From: CAZMGY01 sp964565945 [NCBI: uncultured bacterium]
GTDB taxonomy: Bacteria; GCA-001730085
Reading direction: 5' to 3'
DNA length: 64,000 nt
Assembly: GCA_964565945.1 (NCBI GenBank)
Contig: CAZMGY010000010.1
Span: forward strand, 519 to 64,518
Below, one piece after another: positions 15,853-26,029 of this stretch. The first letter of the stretch is position 1. Every line of letters starts with the position of its first letter. A program made the position numbers and the translations under genes. The notes under the pieces are model-generated. The model was given only the letters and a program-made list of their open reading frames with translations. It was not told where the DNA came from and made no database searches.

Positions 15853-18480
15853 ATGAGTCTGATAAGTGAGGTGGCGGTCGAATCGACCACACCAATGATG
15901 AAGCAATATCTCGACATCAAAAAGCAAAACAAAGATTATGTGTTGTTCTTTCGTTTGGGTGAGTTTTATGAGATGTTTTACGATGATGCTTTGGAGATTT
16001 CGCGTTTTTTGGAATTAACACTTACGGCGCGTGGACACAAAGATAATAAGATCCCTATGTGTGGCATTCCTTACCATGCGGCTGAAAATTACATTGTCCG
16101 ACTGATCAAAGGTGGCTATAAAATTGCTATCTGTGAACAAGTGGAAGACCCCTCGCAAACCAAAGGCATTGTGAAGCGAAAAGTGGTTCGCTATTACACC
16201 CCAGGAACCCTTTTGTCGGATCAAATGTTAGATGCCAAAAATAGTCATTATTTGGTGGCTTGTGTCGAAGGTAAGCAACGAAGGGCTTTGTCCTTTGTCG
16301 ATTTATCGACTGGTGAATTCAAGACCATTGAATTTGTTCAAGCGGCCGATATGTTGAATGAGCTGGAACGTCTGGCCCCCAAAGAGGTTTTGTATTCCGA
16401 AGCCGAAACGCTATCTTCGGCAATTCAGCATTGGGCGAAACGGACAGGAGTCTTGCTATCGCCCTTTGATGATTGGGCTTTTTCTTTGGGAACGGCCCAG
16501 CAAACCTTGCAGCAGTTTTTTCAAACCCAATCTTTAGAGGGCTTTGGACTTAAAGACCTTAAAGAAGCGATTCAGTCCTCTGGAGCGGTGATTCATTATC
16601 TCAAGCAAATGCATGGTGATCAGTTAGGTCATATTCGTAAAATTCAACGTTACTCCTGCGAAGAGTTTATGGTTTTGGATGTTGCTACGCAGCGCAATTT
16701 GGAATTGGTCCAAAGTTTGTCGGGTAAAGACAACAAGGGCACCTTATTGTCGGTAATGGACTATACTTTTACGTCGGCTGGTGGGCGTTTGTTGCGTCAA
16801 TGGATGCTGCAGCCCTTGCGTAACCCCGAGCTGATTAATCAACGGTTGAATGCTGTAGAGGAATTGTATCAGCAAGAGCCTCTACGCCGTTCTTTGCGGG
16901 ATCTTTTTAAGTCGGTGCATGATGTACAACGGATTGTCGGTCGCGTTGATACGGCGGTGGCGAATGCACGAGACTTGGTTGCCTTAAAAGAAACCTTGCA
17001 TAAAATACCAGTGATTCAAGACTTGATGGCTCAAGTGCAAAGCCCGTTACTAAGCCAATTGAAGAATGAGTTGCAAACCTTGCCTGAGTTGCAAGCGTGT
17101 TTGGAGACAACGCTTGTGAATGAGCCGCCTTTTTCGGTGCGTGAAGGGGGATTGATACGGACTGGTTACAATGAAGAAATCGATGAGCTGCGTGCTGTCA
17201 AAAATGGAGGCAAAGAATGGTTAATTCATTTGCAAGAGGACGAGCGACGTAAGACTGGCATTAAAACACTCAAAGTCAAATACAATAAAGTGTTTGGCTA
17301 TTACTTGGAAGTGACGAAGTCGCAGATTGCCTCTGTGCCAGATCATTACATTCGTAAGCAAACGATGGTAAATGCCGAAAGGTTTATCACTCCAGAGCTT
17401 AAAGAAAAGGAAGCCCTTATTTTAGGAGCCGATGATCGCATTCATAAAATGGAATACCAACTGTTTGAACAATTACGCTTGCGTGTGGCTCAAGATACAC
17501 CGCGTTTGCAACAATTAGCTCAAGCCTTAGCCGTCCTTGATGTGTTGCAGTCCTTTGCTGAGTTAGCGTCGAGTCAAGCTTATTGCAAGCCAGAGGTAAA
17601 CCTGACCGATAAGCTTAATATCGAAGGTGGACGGCATCCTGTTGTCGAGACTTTATTGGAAGGGGAGCGTTTTGTACCCAACGATACTCACTTGTCTTGC
17701 GATGTCAATCAATTGATGATGATCACAGGACCCAATATGGCTGGAAAGTCGACCTGTATTCGCCAAGTGGCGTTGATCACTTACATGGCTCAGCTAGGCT
17801 CCTTTGTTCCAGCCGAGCGTGCCGAAATAGGCATTGTGGATCGTATTTTTACTCGCGTTGGTGCGGCCGATGAATTGGCTCGAGGTCAAAGTACGTTTAT
17901 GCTCGAAATGAATGAGATAGCCAATATTTTGAACAATGCAACTTCGCAAAGCTTGATTATTTTGGACGAAGTTGGGCGAGGAACAAGTACGCTGGATGGA
18001 GTGAGCATTGCTTGGGCGATTGCCGAATATGTTCACGAGGTGATTAAAGCCAAAACAATTTTTGCCACGCATTATCACGAATTAACGGCATTGGCGGATC
18101 ACTATGAGAGAATTGTGAATTACAATGTGGCTTGTCAAGAAAATGCTGGCGATGTTGTGTTTTTGCACAGAATTGTTGCTGGGGGAACCGATAAAAGTTA
18201 TGGCATTCATGTGGCACGGCTAGCTGGTGTTCCGCAAATGATTGTGCGCAGAGCCAAAGATTTGCTTAAAGATATGGAGGCTCAGCACGAGCAAGTGAAG
18301 CCTTCGATGGAACATGTTCCGTCGGTGCAAGAGGAGTTTCCGATAGATTTGGATGTTCAGGAGGCTTCTGCGAATGTGCAAGAAGTGATTGATCGACTGA
18401 AAGACATGGATTGCAGTTCATTAAGGCCGATTGAAGCGCTTATGGTGTTGGATGAATTAGTGCAGAAGGTGAAGATATAA
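15853..18480 (+). CDS. mutS: DNA mismatch repair protein MutS
   Basis: 875 residues, normal length. N-terminal mismatch-binding domain has the F-x-E reader in FFRLGEFYEMFYDDA (about residues 32-46). The core and lever domains follow; the ATPase has Walker A TGPNMAGKST (about 626), ILDEVGRGTSTLDG (Walker B and signature) and THYHELTAL. The last ~90 residues include an acidic, Val/Glu-rich linker and a short C-terminal dimer helix. It acts with the endonuclease-type MutL encoded 500 bases downstream. Confidence 0.97.
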   Translation: MSLISEVAVESTTPMMKQYLDIKKQNKDYVLFFRLGEFYEMFYDDALEISRFLELTLTARGHKDNKIPMCGIPYHAAENYIVRLIKGGYKIAICEQVEDPSQTKGIVKRKVVRYYTPGTLLSDQMLDAKNSHYLVACVEGKQRRALSFVDLSTGEFKTIEFVQAADMLNELERLAPKEVLYSEAETLSSAIQHWAKRTGVLLSPFDDWAFSLGTAQQTLQQFFQTQSLEGFGLKDLKEAIQSSGAVIHYLKQMHGDQLGHIRKIQRYSCEEFMVLDVATQRNLELVQSLSGKDNKGTLLSVMDYTFTSAGGRLLRQWMLQPLRNPELINQRLNAVEELYQQEPLRRSLRDLFKSVHDVQRIVGRVDTAVANARDLVALKETLHKIPVIQDLMAQVQSPLLSQLKNELQTLPELQACLETTLVNEPPFSVREGGLIRTGYNEEIDELRAVKNGGKEWLIHLQEDERRKTGIKTLKVKYNKVFGYYLEVTKSQIASVPDHYIRKQTMVNAERFITPELKEKEALILGADDRIHKMEYQLFEQLRLRVAQDTPRLQQLAQALAVLDVLQSFAELASSQAYCKPEVNLTDKLNIEGGRHPVVETLLEGERFVPNDTHLSCDVNQLMMITGPNMAGKSTCIRQVALITYMAQLGSFVPAERAEIGIVDRIFTRVGAADELARGQSTFMLEMNEIANILNNATSQSLIILDEVGRGTSTLDGVSIAWAIAEYVHEVIKAKTIFATHYHELTALADHYERIVNYNVACQENAGDVVFLHRIVAGGTDKSYGIHVARLAGVPQMIVRRAKDLLKDMEAQHEQVKPSMEHVPSVQEEFPIDLDVQEASANVQEVIDRLKDMDCSSLRPIEALMVLDELVQKVKI

Positions 18481-18490
18481 CAAAAACATG

Positions 18491-18566
18491 ATTGCTTAAA
18501 TTGCCTCGCCACATACCGTGGTGGTGGCACGTTATTGCGAGAGGGTTCGTGCGATAAGGAAGCAAT
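18491..18566. repeat. REP-like intergenic palindrome between mutS and glutaredoxin gene
   Basis: Outer arms ATTGCTT (18491-18497) and AAGCAAT (18560-18566), inner GCCAC / GTGGC arms, and ATTGCGAGAGGGTTCGTGCG, a sequence style seen in widespread bacterial intergenic palindromes that end in AAGCAATC. Likely an extragenic element or a leftover of a mobile palindrome; it could also act as an mRNA hairpin after mutS. Confidence 0.55.
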
Positions 18567-18587
18567 CGCAATAAGAAGGGAAAACTT

Positions 18588-18968
18588 ATGAAATTTTTTT
18601 TATTGAAAGTTATTCGTTGGATTCTAGGTCGGATTATTTTGTTGTTGAATGCACTTACTCCGCCTAAGTCTCTTAAACGGTCGGTGGATGATCAATCTAA
18701 AGTGGATCAAGAGACCCAAAGCATGATGCTTTATCAATTTGAAGCGTGTCCTTTTTGCGTTAAGGTGCGTCGTACTATTAAGCGTTTAGGCTTAAAGATT
18801 CGTCTGAAAGATGCTAAGCGGGACTGTGTGGCTCAAGAAGAACTTTTGCGTGGAAGTGGTCGGGTCAAAGTGCCTTGTCTTAAAATTACACAAGACGATG
18901 GTTCGGAGAAATGGATGTCTGAATCGGCGGATATTGGGGCTTATTTGAATCAGAAATTTGGAGCATAA
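18588..18968 (+). CDS. Membrane-anchored glutaredoxin
   Basis: 126 residues. A hydrophobic N-terminal segment (about 5-23) precedes a glutaredoxin domain with the active site CPFC in YQFEACPFCVKVRR (about 49-59). VPCLKI carries the cis-Pro region, and SADIGAYLNQKFG closes the domain. It reduces disulfides with glutathione or a similar thiol. The anchor suggests a location at the inner membrane; the side is uncertain. Lies 14 bases before mutL. Confidence 0.88.
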   Translation: MKFFLLKVIRWILGRIILLLNALTPPKSLKRSVDDQSKVDQETQSMMLYQFEACPFCVKVRRTIKRLGLKIRLKDAKRDCVAQEELLRGSGRVKVPCLKITQDDGSEKWMSESADIGAYLNQKFGA

Positions 18969-18982
18969 AAGGAGGGACTGTT

Positions 18983-20890
18983 ATGGCAAAAATTCATGTC
19001 TTACCCGACCAGGTGGCCAATCGTATTGCTGCTGGAGAAGTTGTTGTTAGACCTGCCGCGGTGGTGAAGGAACTTGTTGAAAATGCTCTTGATGCAGGAG
19101 CGAGCAAAATTGTGGTTGAAATCAAAAAAGCTGGTCGAGAGCTGATGCGGGTGATTGACAATGGATGTGGTATGGATCCCGAAGATGCAAGGAGGGCTTT
19201 TCAGCGGCACGCAACAAGTAAAATTGTAAGCGACCAAGATCTTTTGCGTCTCAATACCTATGGTTTTCGTGGAGAAGCTTTGCCGAGTATTGCTTCGGTG
19301 GCTATGGTGGAGCTGATTACCTGTCAGAAAGATGCGGCCGAAGGTGTTTGTGTTAGTTCGGCTGGTGGTGAGGCGTTTGATATTAAGCCGGCAGCTCCTG
19401 TTCAAGGCACCCAAATCGATGTGGCTAATTTGTTTTTTAACACCCCTGCCCGGCGCAAGTTTCTCAAAAATGATACCACCGAGTTCAGTCATATTATGGA
19501 TGTAGTGATCAATCAATCCTTAACGGCTTTGTCTGTTCATTTCGAATTGATCCACGATGGTAAAATTATGTTCGCCTTGCCAGCAACCGACGACTTAAAG
19601 CAGCGGATTGGTGATGTCTATGGCAACTCTCTTAAGGAGGCACTCTTTCCTGTTAAAAGTGGCTCGCCACTTATGCGTTTGCGCGGTTTGATTTCGCGAC
19701 CGCACTTTATGCGTTCAAACCGAAGTTTGCAGCGTTTGTTTGTGAATGATCGGGGGGTTAAAGATAAGGCTGTTTCATTTGCCATTCAAAATGCCTACAG
19801 CCATATACTAGCGGGTGGACGTCATGCGGTGTGTTTTTTGTTTTTAGATTTGGCGGGTGATGCGGTCGATGTAAATGTTCATCCGACCAAAGAAGAGATT
19901 AAATTTAAAGATGAATCGTCGGTGAAGCATATGGTGCAAAAGGCGATTAAACAAGCTCTGGATGCGATGGCTCAAAATGAACTTGTGGCTAAAGAAAGTG
20001 CGATTGGGTTTAAAGCTATCGATCTCCCCGTAGCCCAAAAGACTGCTGTTGAAGAATCCTCGCAAGAGGAGAAACCTCTGGTGCAAGAAAAGGCGGCTCA
20101 GGCGATTAAAGATTATTACGATAAGCCAGCGCAAGCGACTCCTTTTTCGGCGATGCGTGAAAGTTCATCGTATCAATTTTATCAGCCTCACGATGACGAA
20201 GACCTCAAAGCAACTATTGCTGTGAACGATGCTCCAGTCGAATCATTTGGATCCCAAGATAAAGAAGAACACTTGGTGGATGCGGCTTTTTTTGAATCCA
20301 AAGTCTTGGATCCCAAACGTTTTTTTAAAGTTAAAAACTTGTTTGTGGTCACCGAGGATGCCGAAGGTTTGGTGCTGGTGGACCAACACGCGGCTCAAGA
20401 GCGAGTGTTATATGAACGTTTTTTGAATTTCGTGAAAAGTGAAAATAAATCAGTGCAAGAATTACTGATTCCCTTAACCTTAGATGTCCCCAAACCAGAC
20501 ATGCTTTTGGTGGAAGCTTTGTGTCCTGTTTTAGAATCTATGGGATTTCAATTGGAAGCTTTTGGTGAAGATGCTTATGTGGTGAGGTCTGTTCCTGTTT
20601 TTGTGCGGGAATCTGAAGTGGTGGTGATTATTCACGACATTTTGGATGACGTGCGAGAGTTGGGCTATGAACCACAGTCTCTTATGAAGAACTTTGATGA
20701 AGTGATTGCAACCATGGCGTGTCGTGCTTCGATTAAAGCGGGTGATAAAGTGTCTGATATCGAGCTGAGTCACATCTTTGATGAGCTTGAGGCTTGTGAT
20801 GATCCACATACCTGTCCTCATGGGCGTCCGACGATGATTAAACTCACCTTTGATGAGTTGGAACGTAAGTTTCGTCGCGTGAAGTCTTAG
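18983..20890 (+). CDS. mutL: DNA mismatch repair endonuclease MutL
   Basis: 635 residues. GHKL ATPase motifs: ELVENALDAGA (about 29-39), DNGCGMD, RHATSK, TYGFRGEALPS. After a variable Ala/Glu-rich linker, the C-terminal domain has the metal-site motif DQHAAQERVLYE, fitting DQHA(X)2E(X)4E, plus ACRASIKAGD and CPHGRP. It is therefore the nicking type used by bacteria without MutH, not the E. coli type. The ATG follows AAAGGAGG. Confidence 0.96.
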   Translation: MAKIHVLPDQVANRIAAGEVVVRPAAVVKELVENALDAGASKIVVEIKKAGRELMRVIDNGCGMDPEDARRAFQRHATSKIVSDQDLLRLNTYGFRGEALPSIASVAMVELITCQKDAAEGVCVSSAGGEAFDIKPAAPVQGTQIDVANLFFNTPARRKFLKNDTTEFSHIMDVVINQSLTALSVHFELIHDGKIMFALPATDDLKQRIGDVYGNSLKEALFPVKSGSPLMRLRGLISRPHFMRSNRSLQRLFVNDRGVKDKAVSFAIQNAYSHILAGGRHAVCFLFLDLAGDAVDVNVHPTKEEIKFKDESSVKHMVQKAIKQALDAMAQNELVAKESAIGFKAIDLPVAQKTAVEESSQEEKPLVQEKAAQAIKDYYDKPAQATPFSAMRESSSYQFYQPHDDEDLKATIAVNDAPVESFGSQDKEEHLVDAAFFESKVLDPKRFFKVKNLFVVTEDAEGLVLVDQHAAQERVLYERFLNFVKSENKSVQELLIPLTLDVPKPDMLLVEALCPVLESMGFQLEAFGEDAYVVRSVPVFVRESEVVVIIHDILDDVRELGYEPQSLMKNFDEVIATMACRASIKAGDKVSDIELSHIFDELEACDDPHTCPHGRPTMIKLTFDELERKFRRVKS

Positions 20891-20920
20891 AAATATATAC
20901 CTTTCAATAATCTGTGGATA

Positions 20921-20952
20921 TGGATTCCACGGTCAAACCACGGGATAACCAA
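20921..20952. repeat. REP-like palindrome after mutL
   Basis: GGATTCCACGG, a short TCAAA loop, then CCACGGGATAACC: imperfect inverted repeat. It resembles the repeat at 37484-37510 (ATTCCAC...CCACGGAATGAC) and the common GGATTCCCG...CGGGAATGAC intergenic palindrome of many genomes. It marks the junction with the decayed truA island and may serve as a terminator hairpin, although no T-run follows. Confidence 0.5.
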
Positions 20953-20964
20953 GAGAGTAATTGT

Positions 20965-21626
20965 GGGAGCTAGTCATAGAAGGGTTGGCAACTGCAAAAA
21001 TCTGGCATTCGCACTGTTCAACAAGTTGTAGAAACTGCTCTATCAAGCGTCGCAAATCACCCTGTGCGTGTATTTTACTCAGGCAGAACTATATGCCATC
21101 GAGCAAGTAATCCACTTTGAAACAATGGCAGACAGAGCTGACAAAGCCTGGTTTTTTGGTGGTAATGTCAATCTTCCCTATGATGTTAATTTCATTTGGG
21201 CAAAACGTGTTGATGATGATTTTCATGCACGCTTTAATGCTATTGCTCGTCGTTATCATTACAAAATTCACAACACCAAAATCCGCGCTTTATGGGAAAT
21301 TAGGGCATTAGATATTGATGCTATGCAACAAGCCAGCAAATATTTACTCGGAAAACACGATTTTTCCGCCTTTCGCAACAGTCTTTGCCAAGCCAAATCC
21401 CCCGTTTACCCAGCAAAACAACAATATTTTATTAGACATCAAAGCCAGCGCTTTTTTGCATCATATGGTGCGTAATATTGTTGGCACTTTGCTAAAAATC
21501 GGCAGAGGTGAACGCTCCATAGAATGGATGCAATCAGTGTTAGCATCTAAAGACAGAAAAAAGGGGGGTGCTACTGCCTCGCCTCAAGGTTTATGTTTTG
21601 TTAAAGCCTTTTATTCTAATCTCTAA
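20965..21626 (+). pseudogene. truA: Decayed tRNA pseudouridine synthase A
   Basis: Reading across frames gives a gammaproteobacterial-style TruA: GWQLQKSGIRTVQQVVE, then SGRT, then QVIHFETMADRADKAW, LPYDVN, DFHARFNAIARRYHYKI, HDFSAF, and finally FLHHMVRNIVGTLLKIGRGE. Three lesions are seen: the N-terminus is missing or shifted before 20970; between SGRT (about 21075) and QVIHF about 11 bases are lost, deleting the catalytic Asp of GRTDAGVHA; and a frame change occurs near 21400-21440. It cannot be functional. It is convergent with metE and shares its hairpin. Confidence 0.85.
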
Positions 21627-21655
21627 TATCATTATTTTTTATATAATGATATTAG
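21623..21655. terminator. Bidirectional hairpin between truA relic and metE
   Basis: Perfect 12-bp inverted repeat CTAATATCATTA (21623-21634) and TAATGATATTAG (21644-21655) with a T-rich 9-base loop. It sits where the two convergent genes end; the metE stop lies within the left arm. Confidence 0.6.
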
Positions 21656-23918
21656 CTGTTTGCTTGCTAATACCATATTTTCCAAGGCTGGCTTAACCTC
21701 AGCCCAGTTGCGAGTCTTCAGTCCACAATCAGGATTTACCCATAAACGCTCTGCAGGAATACGTTGTGCGGCTTTTTGCATAAGTTTAACCATAGCGTCC
21801 ACTGTAGGAATATTTGGTGAGTGAATATCGTAAACACCTGGTCCAATTTCATTTGGATAAGCAAAATCATCGAAAATATCTAATAATTCCATATCAGAGC
21901 GAGAGGTTTCAATGGTAATAACATCTGCATCCATTTGTGCGATTGCCTCAATAATATCGTTGAATTCTGAATAGCACATATGTGTATGAATTTGGGTTTC
22001 ATCCTTGACACCGTTGGCACTAATTCGATAGGCATTAACTGCCCAATCAAGGTATTCTTGCCATTGAGATTTTCGTAATGGTAAACCCTCTCTTAAGGCT
22101 GCCTCGTCAATTTGAATGATATTAATATTTGCTTTTTCAAGATCCATAACTTCATCTCTGATGGCAAAAGACAATTGCAAGCAGGTGGTTGCACACGGCT
22201 GGTCATCACGAACAAACGACCAGTTGAGCATTGTTACAGGCCCTGTCAGCATTCCTTTCACAGGCTTATCTGTCAATGATTGTGCGTAAGTTGCCCATTC
22301 TACTGTCATCGGTTTTGAGCGAGAAATATCACCGAAAATAATGGGCGGTTTGACGCAACGAGAACCATAAGATTGCACCCAGCCAAATTGAGTGAAGACG
22401 TAACCCTCTAATTGTTGCCCAAAACACTCTACCATATCGTTGCGTTCAGGCTCACCGTGAACCAAAACATCTAAGCCCAATTCTTCTTGCACCTTTATAC
22501 AATGTTGCACTTCAGCACGCATTGCTTTAATATACTCAACTTCCAGTAATTGTCCTGTTTTATAGCCTCGTCTTGCTTGTCGAATTTCTGTCGTTTGTGG
22601 GAATGAGCCAATTGTCGTCGTTGGATACAACGGAAAATTAAACTGTTCACCTTGAATTTTTGCCCTCACTTCGTAACCGGATTGGCGATTGCCTAAGGCA
22701 TCACTCGCATCAGTAACACGCTTTTTAACTAGGCTATTGTGGACAAGTAATGAATGTTTTCGGTCATCAATTGCATTAATATTACTCGCTATTTCTTTGG
22801 TAACACTCGCCTGCCCTTGATTGAGTGCCTTCGCTAAAATTCGCAATTCTTCCAATTTTTGCACAGCAAAAGACAGCCACGATTTAATATCCGCATCCAG
22901 CTCTTGTTCGTTGTCTAAAATCCACAGGCACATGTAGTAGCGAACAAGAGGGGGCTAGCCACAACCTGTCTTTTAGTTGATGATAAATAGGTTCTAACCA
23001 TAATAAAGTTGCACTTAAATCCGTTTTCCAAATATTACGACCGTTAATAACACCCAAAGATAAAATTTGGTTATCTGCTAAATTATCAATCACTTTTTGC
23101 ACTTCTTCTTTGGCGTTAATTGCATCAATATGCAGCCCATCAACAGGTAAGTTGCAAGCAAGCGTTAAGTTATCTTGCAAAGTGCCGAAATAACTGGCAA
23201 GTAGTAATTTAACGGGACTGTTGGTTAATGATTGGTAAGTTTTTTCAAACGCCAATTGCCAGTCTGCTAATAATTCTGTGACCAAAATAGGTTCGTCAAT
23301 TTGTATCCATTCTATGCCTAATTTTGCCAACTCATCAAATAATTGGGCATATATCGTAACCAGCGAATCTAATAAATCCAGTTTGTTGGTTGCGTCCTTG
23401 GATTTACCCAGCCATAAATAAGTAACAGGCCCTACAATAACAGGCTTGGTATTGACCCCCTGTGCTTTTGCTTCCATGATTTGTGCAATCAAGCGTTTCG
23501 GTTGTAATGCAAAATTCGTTTCTTGGCTAAATTCTGGCACAATATAGTGATAATTGGTGTCAAACCATTTGGTCATTTCACCCGCTTGGACGCAAGTGCA
23601 ACTAGGTTCATTGACCGAAGCGCGTCCTCGTGCCACTCGAAAATAGTTATCCAATTCATTGTCCGATATATTTTCAACGCGTTGTGGCACATTGCCCAAT
23701 AAAAAACTGCTGTCTAAAATTTGGTCATAAAAAGAAAAATCACCTACAGGTACTAAATTTAAAGCACTTTGATTTTTCCAATGATGTTGACGCAGTGTGC
23801 TAGCGGTTTGTAATAATTCTTCTTGAGAGATAGGGTTTGCCCAATATTTTTCTAATGCAAACTTTAACTCTCGTTGCTTACCGATACGGGGGAAGCCTAA
23901 GCTGTGTGTTGTAACCAT
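21632..23918 (-). pseudogene. metE: Cobalamin-independent methionine synthase with one frameshift
   Basis: Full-length MetE (about 762 codons) split by one extra base. The upstream frame (23918 to about 22920) runs [14 protein letters not shown] to SLLHVPVDF; the downstream frame resumes with [14 protein letters not shown]. Removing one T from the TTTT run near 22923 restores reading. The catalytic half is otherwise intact: [27 protein letters not shown], zinc ligands in THMCYSEF, a downstream Glu and NPDCGLKTR. It is either a recent pseudogene or a homopolymer sequencing error. Sequence style is gammaproteobacterial, unlike its neighbours. Confidence 0.85.
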
Positions 23919-24014
23919 GCTATAAGATGCCTTATTGATTTAAAGTGGATTGTTTTATAGCAGTGATAATGTGAAGTAAAATGATTATTTTTACCTCAAT
24001 TATGAATTATATTC

Positions 24015-24046
24015 AAAGAGCTACGTTCGATCAAACACAGCTCTTT
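24015..24046. terminator. Hairpin downstream of HU gene
   Basis: Inverted repeat AAAGAGCT (24015-24022) and AGCTCTTT (24039-24046), about 16-base loop, lying between the HU stop and the metE start region. A long T-run follows on the plus strand but not on the minus strand, so its role as terminator of HU is uncertain. Confidence 0.4.
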
Positions 24047-24078
24047 TAACAATTTTTTTTTTCGAACAAGAAAATCGA

Positions 24079-24348
24079 TTAAAGATTTTCTTTGAAAGAT
24101 TTTCCAACTTTAAATCCAACAGATTTAGAAGCTTTGATTTTGATTTCTTCACCTGTTTGAGGATTGCGACCTGTACGAGCTTTTCTTTTAACCAAGTTAA
24201 AAGTTCCGAAACCGATCAATTGAACTGAACCTTCTTTTTTAACACCTTTTTTGATGTTGTCCAGGATAGATTTCAAAGTACGATCAACTTCAGCTTTCGA
24301 AAGATCAGTTTCATTAGCTACTTTTTCGATTAAATCTGCTTTATTCAT
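24079..24348 (-). CDS. hup: HU-type nucleoid protein
   Basis: 89 residues, the usual HU length. MNKADLIEKVA start, FGTFNLVKRKARTGRNPQTGEEIKIKASKSVGFKVGKSFKE in parts: the DNA-binding beta arm carries RNPQTG. It bends DNA without strong sequence specificity. GGAGCAAG lies before the ATG, and a TATAAT (about 24377 on the minus strand) is a likely -10. Monocistronic. Confidence 0.96.
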   Translation of the reverse strand: MNKADLIEKVANETDLSKAEVDRTLKSILDNIKKGVKKEGSVQLIGFGTFNLVKRKARTGRNPQTGEEIKIKASKSVGFKVGKSFKENL

Positions 24349-24573
24349 TTGACTTGCTCCTTTGCTATTATGAATTTATTATACACGTTAACTCAACACC
24401 GATTATGCCATAAGCTTTTTCCGAATGCAAAGAAAATTGTTTTGATGAGCTAGATATTATCAGCCTTTACGCTGGTTGATCAGATCAAAGGCTGATATAA
24501 TGAAGCTTTATAATCATGACGAGGATCAAAACTAGATAAAACCTCGCCTTATATGGACAGAAAGGTTTCTAAA

Positions 24574-25809
24574 ATGGCAAAAATAAATGAAAACTATTTG
24601 AATTTAACTGGAAGTTATCTTTTTTCGGAGATTACCAAGAGAGTGGCAGATTATAAAAACGATCATTCCGAAGCCGATATCATTCGTTTGGGTATTGGCG
24701 ACGTGACGCGACCTTTATGTCCTGCGGTGATTGAAGCGATGCATGAGGCGGTGAATGAGATGGCTCAGGCGAGTTCTTTTCATGGTTATGGTCCCGAACA
24801 AGGTTACCGTTTTTTAATTGAAAAAGTGATTGCCTATGATTTTGAGCCCTATGGCGTTAAGCTTGATCCGAGTGAAGTGTTCCTCAGTGATGGTGCCAAA
24901 TGTGATTCGGGCAATATTCAAGAAATTTTTGATCAAGAGGCGAAAGTTGCTCTTATGGATCCTGTGTATCCTGTTTACTGCGACACCAACGTGATGGCGG
25001 GACGTTCGGGGCAATTGAATGACAACGGACAGTACAATAATTTTGTCTATTTGACTTCGACTGCCGAAAATGGATTTAATCCTGAGCTGCCAAAAACCAA
25101 AGTGGACTTAATTTATTTGTGCTTTCCGAATAACCCCACGGGAACGACTATAACCAAAGATCAACTCAAGGTGTGGGTCAATTATGCCAAGAAGAATAAG
25201 GCGATTATTCTCTTTGATGCGGCGTATGAAGCTTTTATTCAAGATGACGACGTTCCGCATTCGATTTATGAAGTCGAAGGAGCCAAGGATGTGGCGATTG
25301 AGTTTCGTAGCTTTTCCAAAACTGCTGGTTTCACTGGTGTTCGTTGTGCCTACACTGTAGTTCCTAAAAGTGTGATGGGATATAAATCGAATGGTGAAAC
25401 GTATTCCTTGAATGATTTGTGGAATCGACGTCAGTGCACCAAGTTTAATGGTGCCTCTTACGTGGTGCAGAAAGGGGCCGAAGCGATTTATTCCGAAGCT
25501 GGACGTGCTCAAATTACCGAAAACATTGCTTACTATATGAACAATGCTCGCATTATTCGCGAAGCCCTCACGGCTCAAGGTATTGAATTCTACGGCGGGG
25601 TCAATGCCCCTTATGTGTGGTTAAAAACGCCTAAACAAATGCCTTCCTGGGACTTTTTTGATTTGATGCTTAAGCAGGCCAATGTGGTGGGAACGCCAGG
25701 TGTTGGCTTTGGTGTTAGCGGTGAAGGTTATTATCGTTTAACGGCCTTTGGTGACCAGTCTCAAACCGAAAAGGCCGTTGAGCGTTTTTCACAATTGCTG
25801 GTCGCGTAG
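24574..25809 (+). CDS. dapL: LL-diaminopimelate aminotransferase
   Basis: 411 residues from the ATG at 24574 (AGAAAGG upstream); the ATG at 24553 adds seven unconserved residues. Converts tetrahydrodipicolinate directly to LL-DAP, bypassing DapD/C/E. Characteristic start [50 protein letters not shown]-lysine in [12 protein letters not shown]. The length equals the DapL norm. This route is typical of plants, Chlamydiae, Cyanobacteria and several deep phyla. It supplies DapF, encoded at 36.7 kb. Confidence 0.96.
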   Translation: MAKINENYLNLTGSYLFSEITKRVADYKNDHSEADIIRLGIGDVTRPLCPAVIEAMHEAVNEMAQASSFHGYGPEQGYRFLIEKVIAYDFEPYGVKLDPSEVFLSDGAKCDSGNIQEIFDQEAKVALMDPVYPVYCDTNVMAGRSGQLNDNGQYNNFVYLTSTAENGFNPELPKTKVDLIYLCFPNNPTGTTITKDQLKVWVNYAKKNKAIILFDAAYEAFIQDDDVPHSIYEVEGAKDVAIEFRSFSKTAGFTGVRCAYTVVPKSVMGYKSNGETYSLNDLWNRRQCTKFNGASYVVQKGAEAIYSEAGRAQITENIAYYMNNARIIREALTAQGIEFYGGVNAPYVWLKTPKQMPSWDFFDLMLKQANVVGTPGVGFGVSGEGYYRLTAFGDQSQTEKAVERFSQLLVA

Positions 25810-25939
25810 CTTCTTAATTGTTTCAAAATAGCAAAGCCCTTTGTCTGTAAGCTAAAAGATATAAGCTGATCGCGTTCAGTTATAATGCTATATTATTATG
25901 GTTATAATAATATAAGTTATAAATGTTGACTTTTAACTT

Positions 25940-25968
25940 TTGACTTTTGTTTGATCTCATAATATAAT
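25940..25968 (+). promoter_or_regulatory. Promoter of the subtilase gene
   Basis: TTGACT (25940-25945), 17-base spacer, TATAAT (25963-25968). It lies about 60 bases before the ATG of the S8 peptidase in an AT-rich region with short ATAAT palindromes. Confidence 0.7.
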
Positions 25969-26029
25969 GGGAGTTAAGATTTTGTTGAACCTTGAGTATT
26001 TGCCAGAGACACGATAAAGGAATTTTTGT

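Noticed and set aside
19001-19516. 171-codon minus-strand frame inside mutL
   Set aside because: Shadow of the conserved MutL ATPase domain, His/Asn-rich nonsense.
23919-24078. Possible SAM riboswitch before metE
   Set aside because: The leader is short and AT-rich with no conserved SAM-box pattern.
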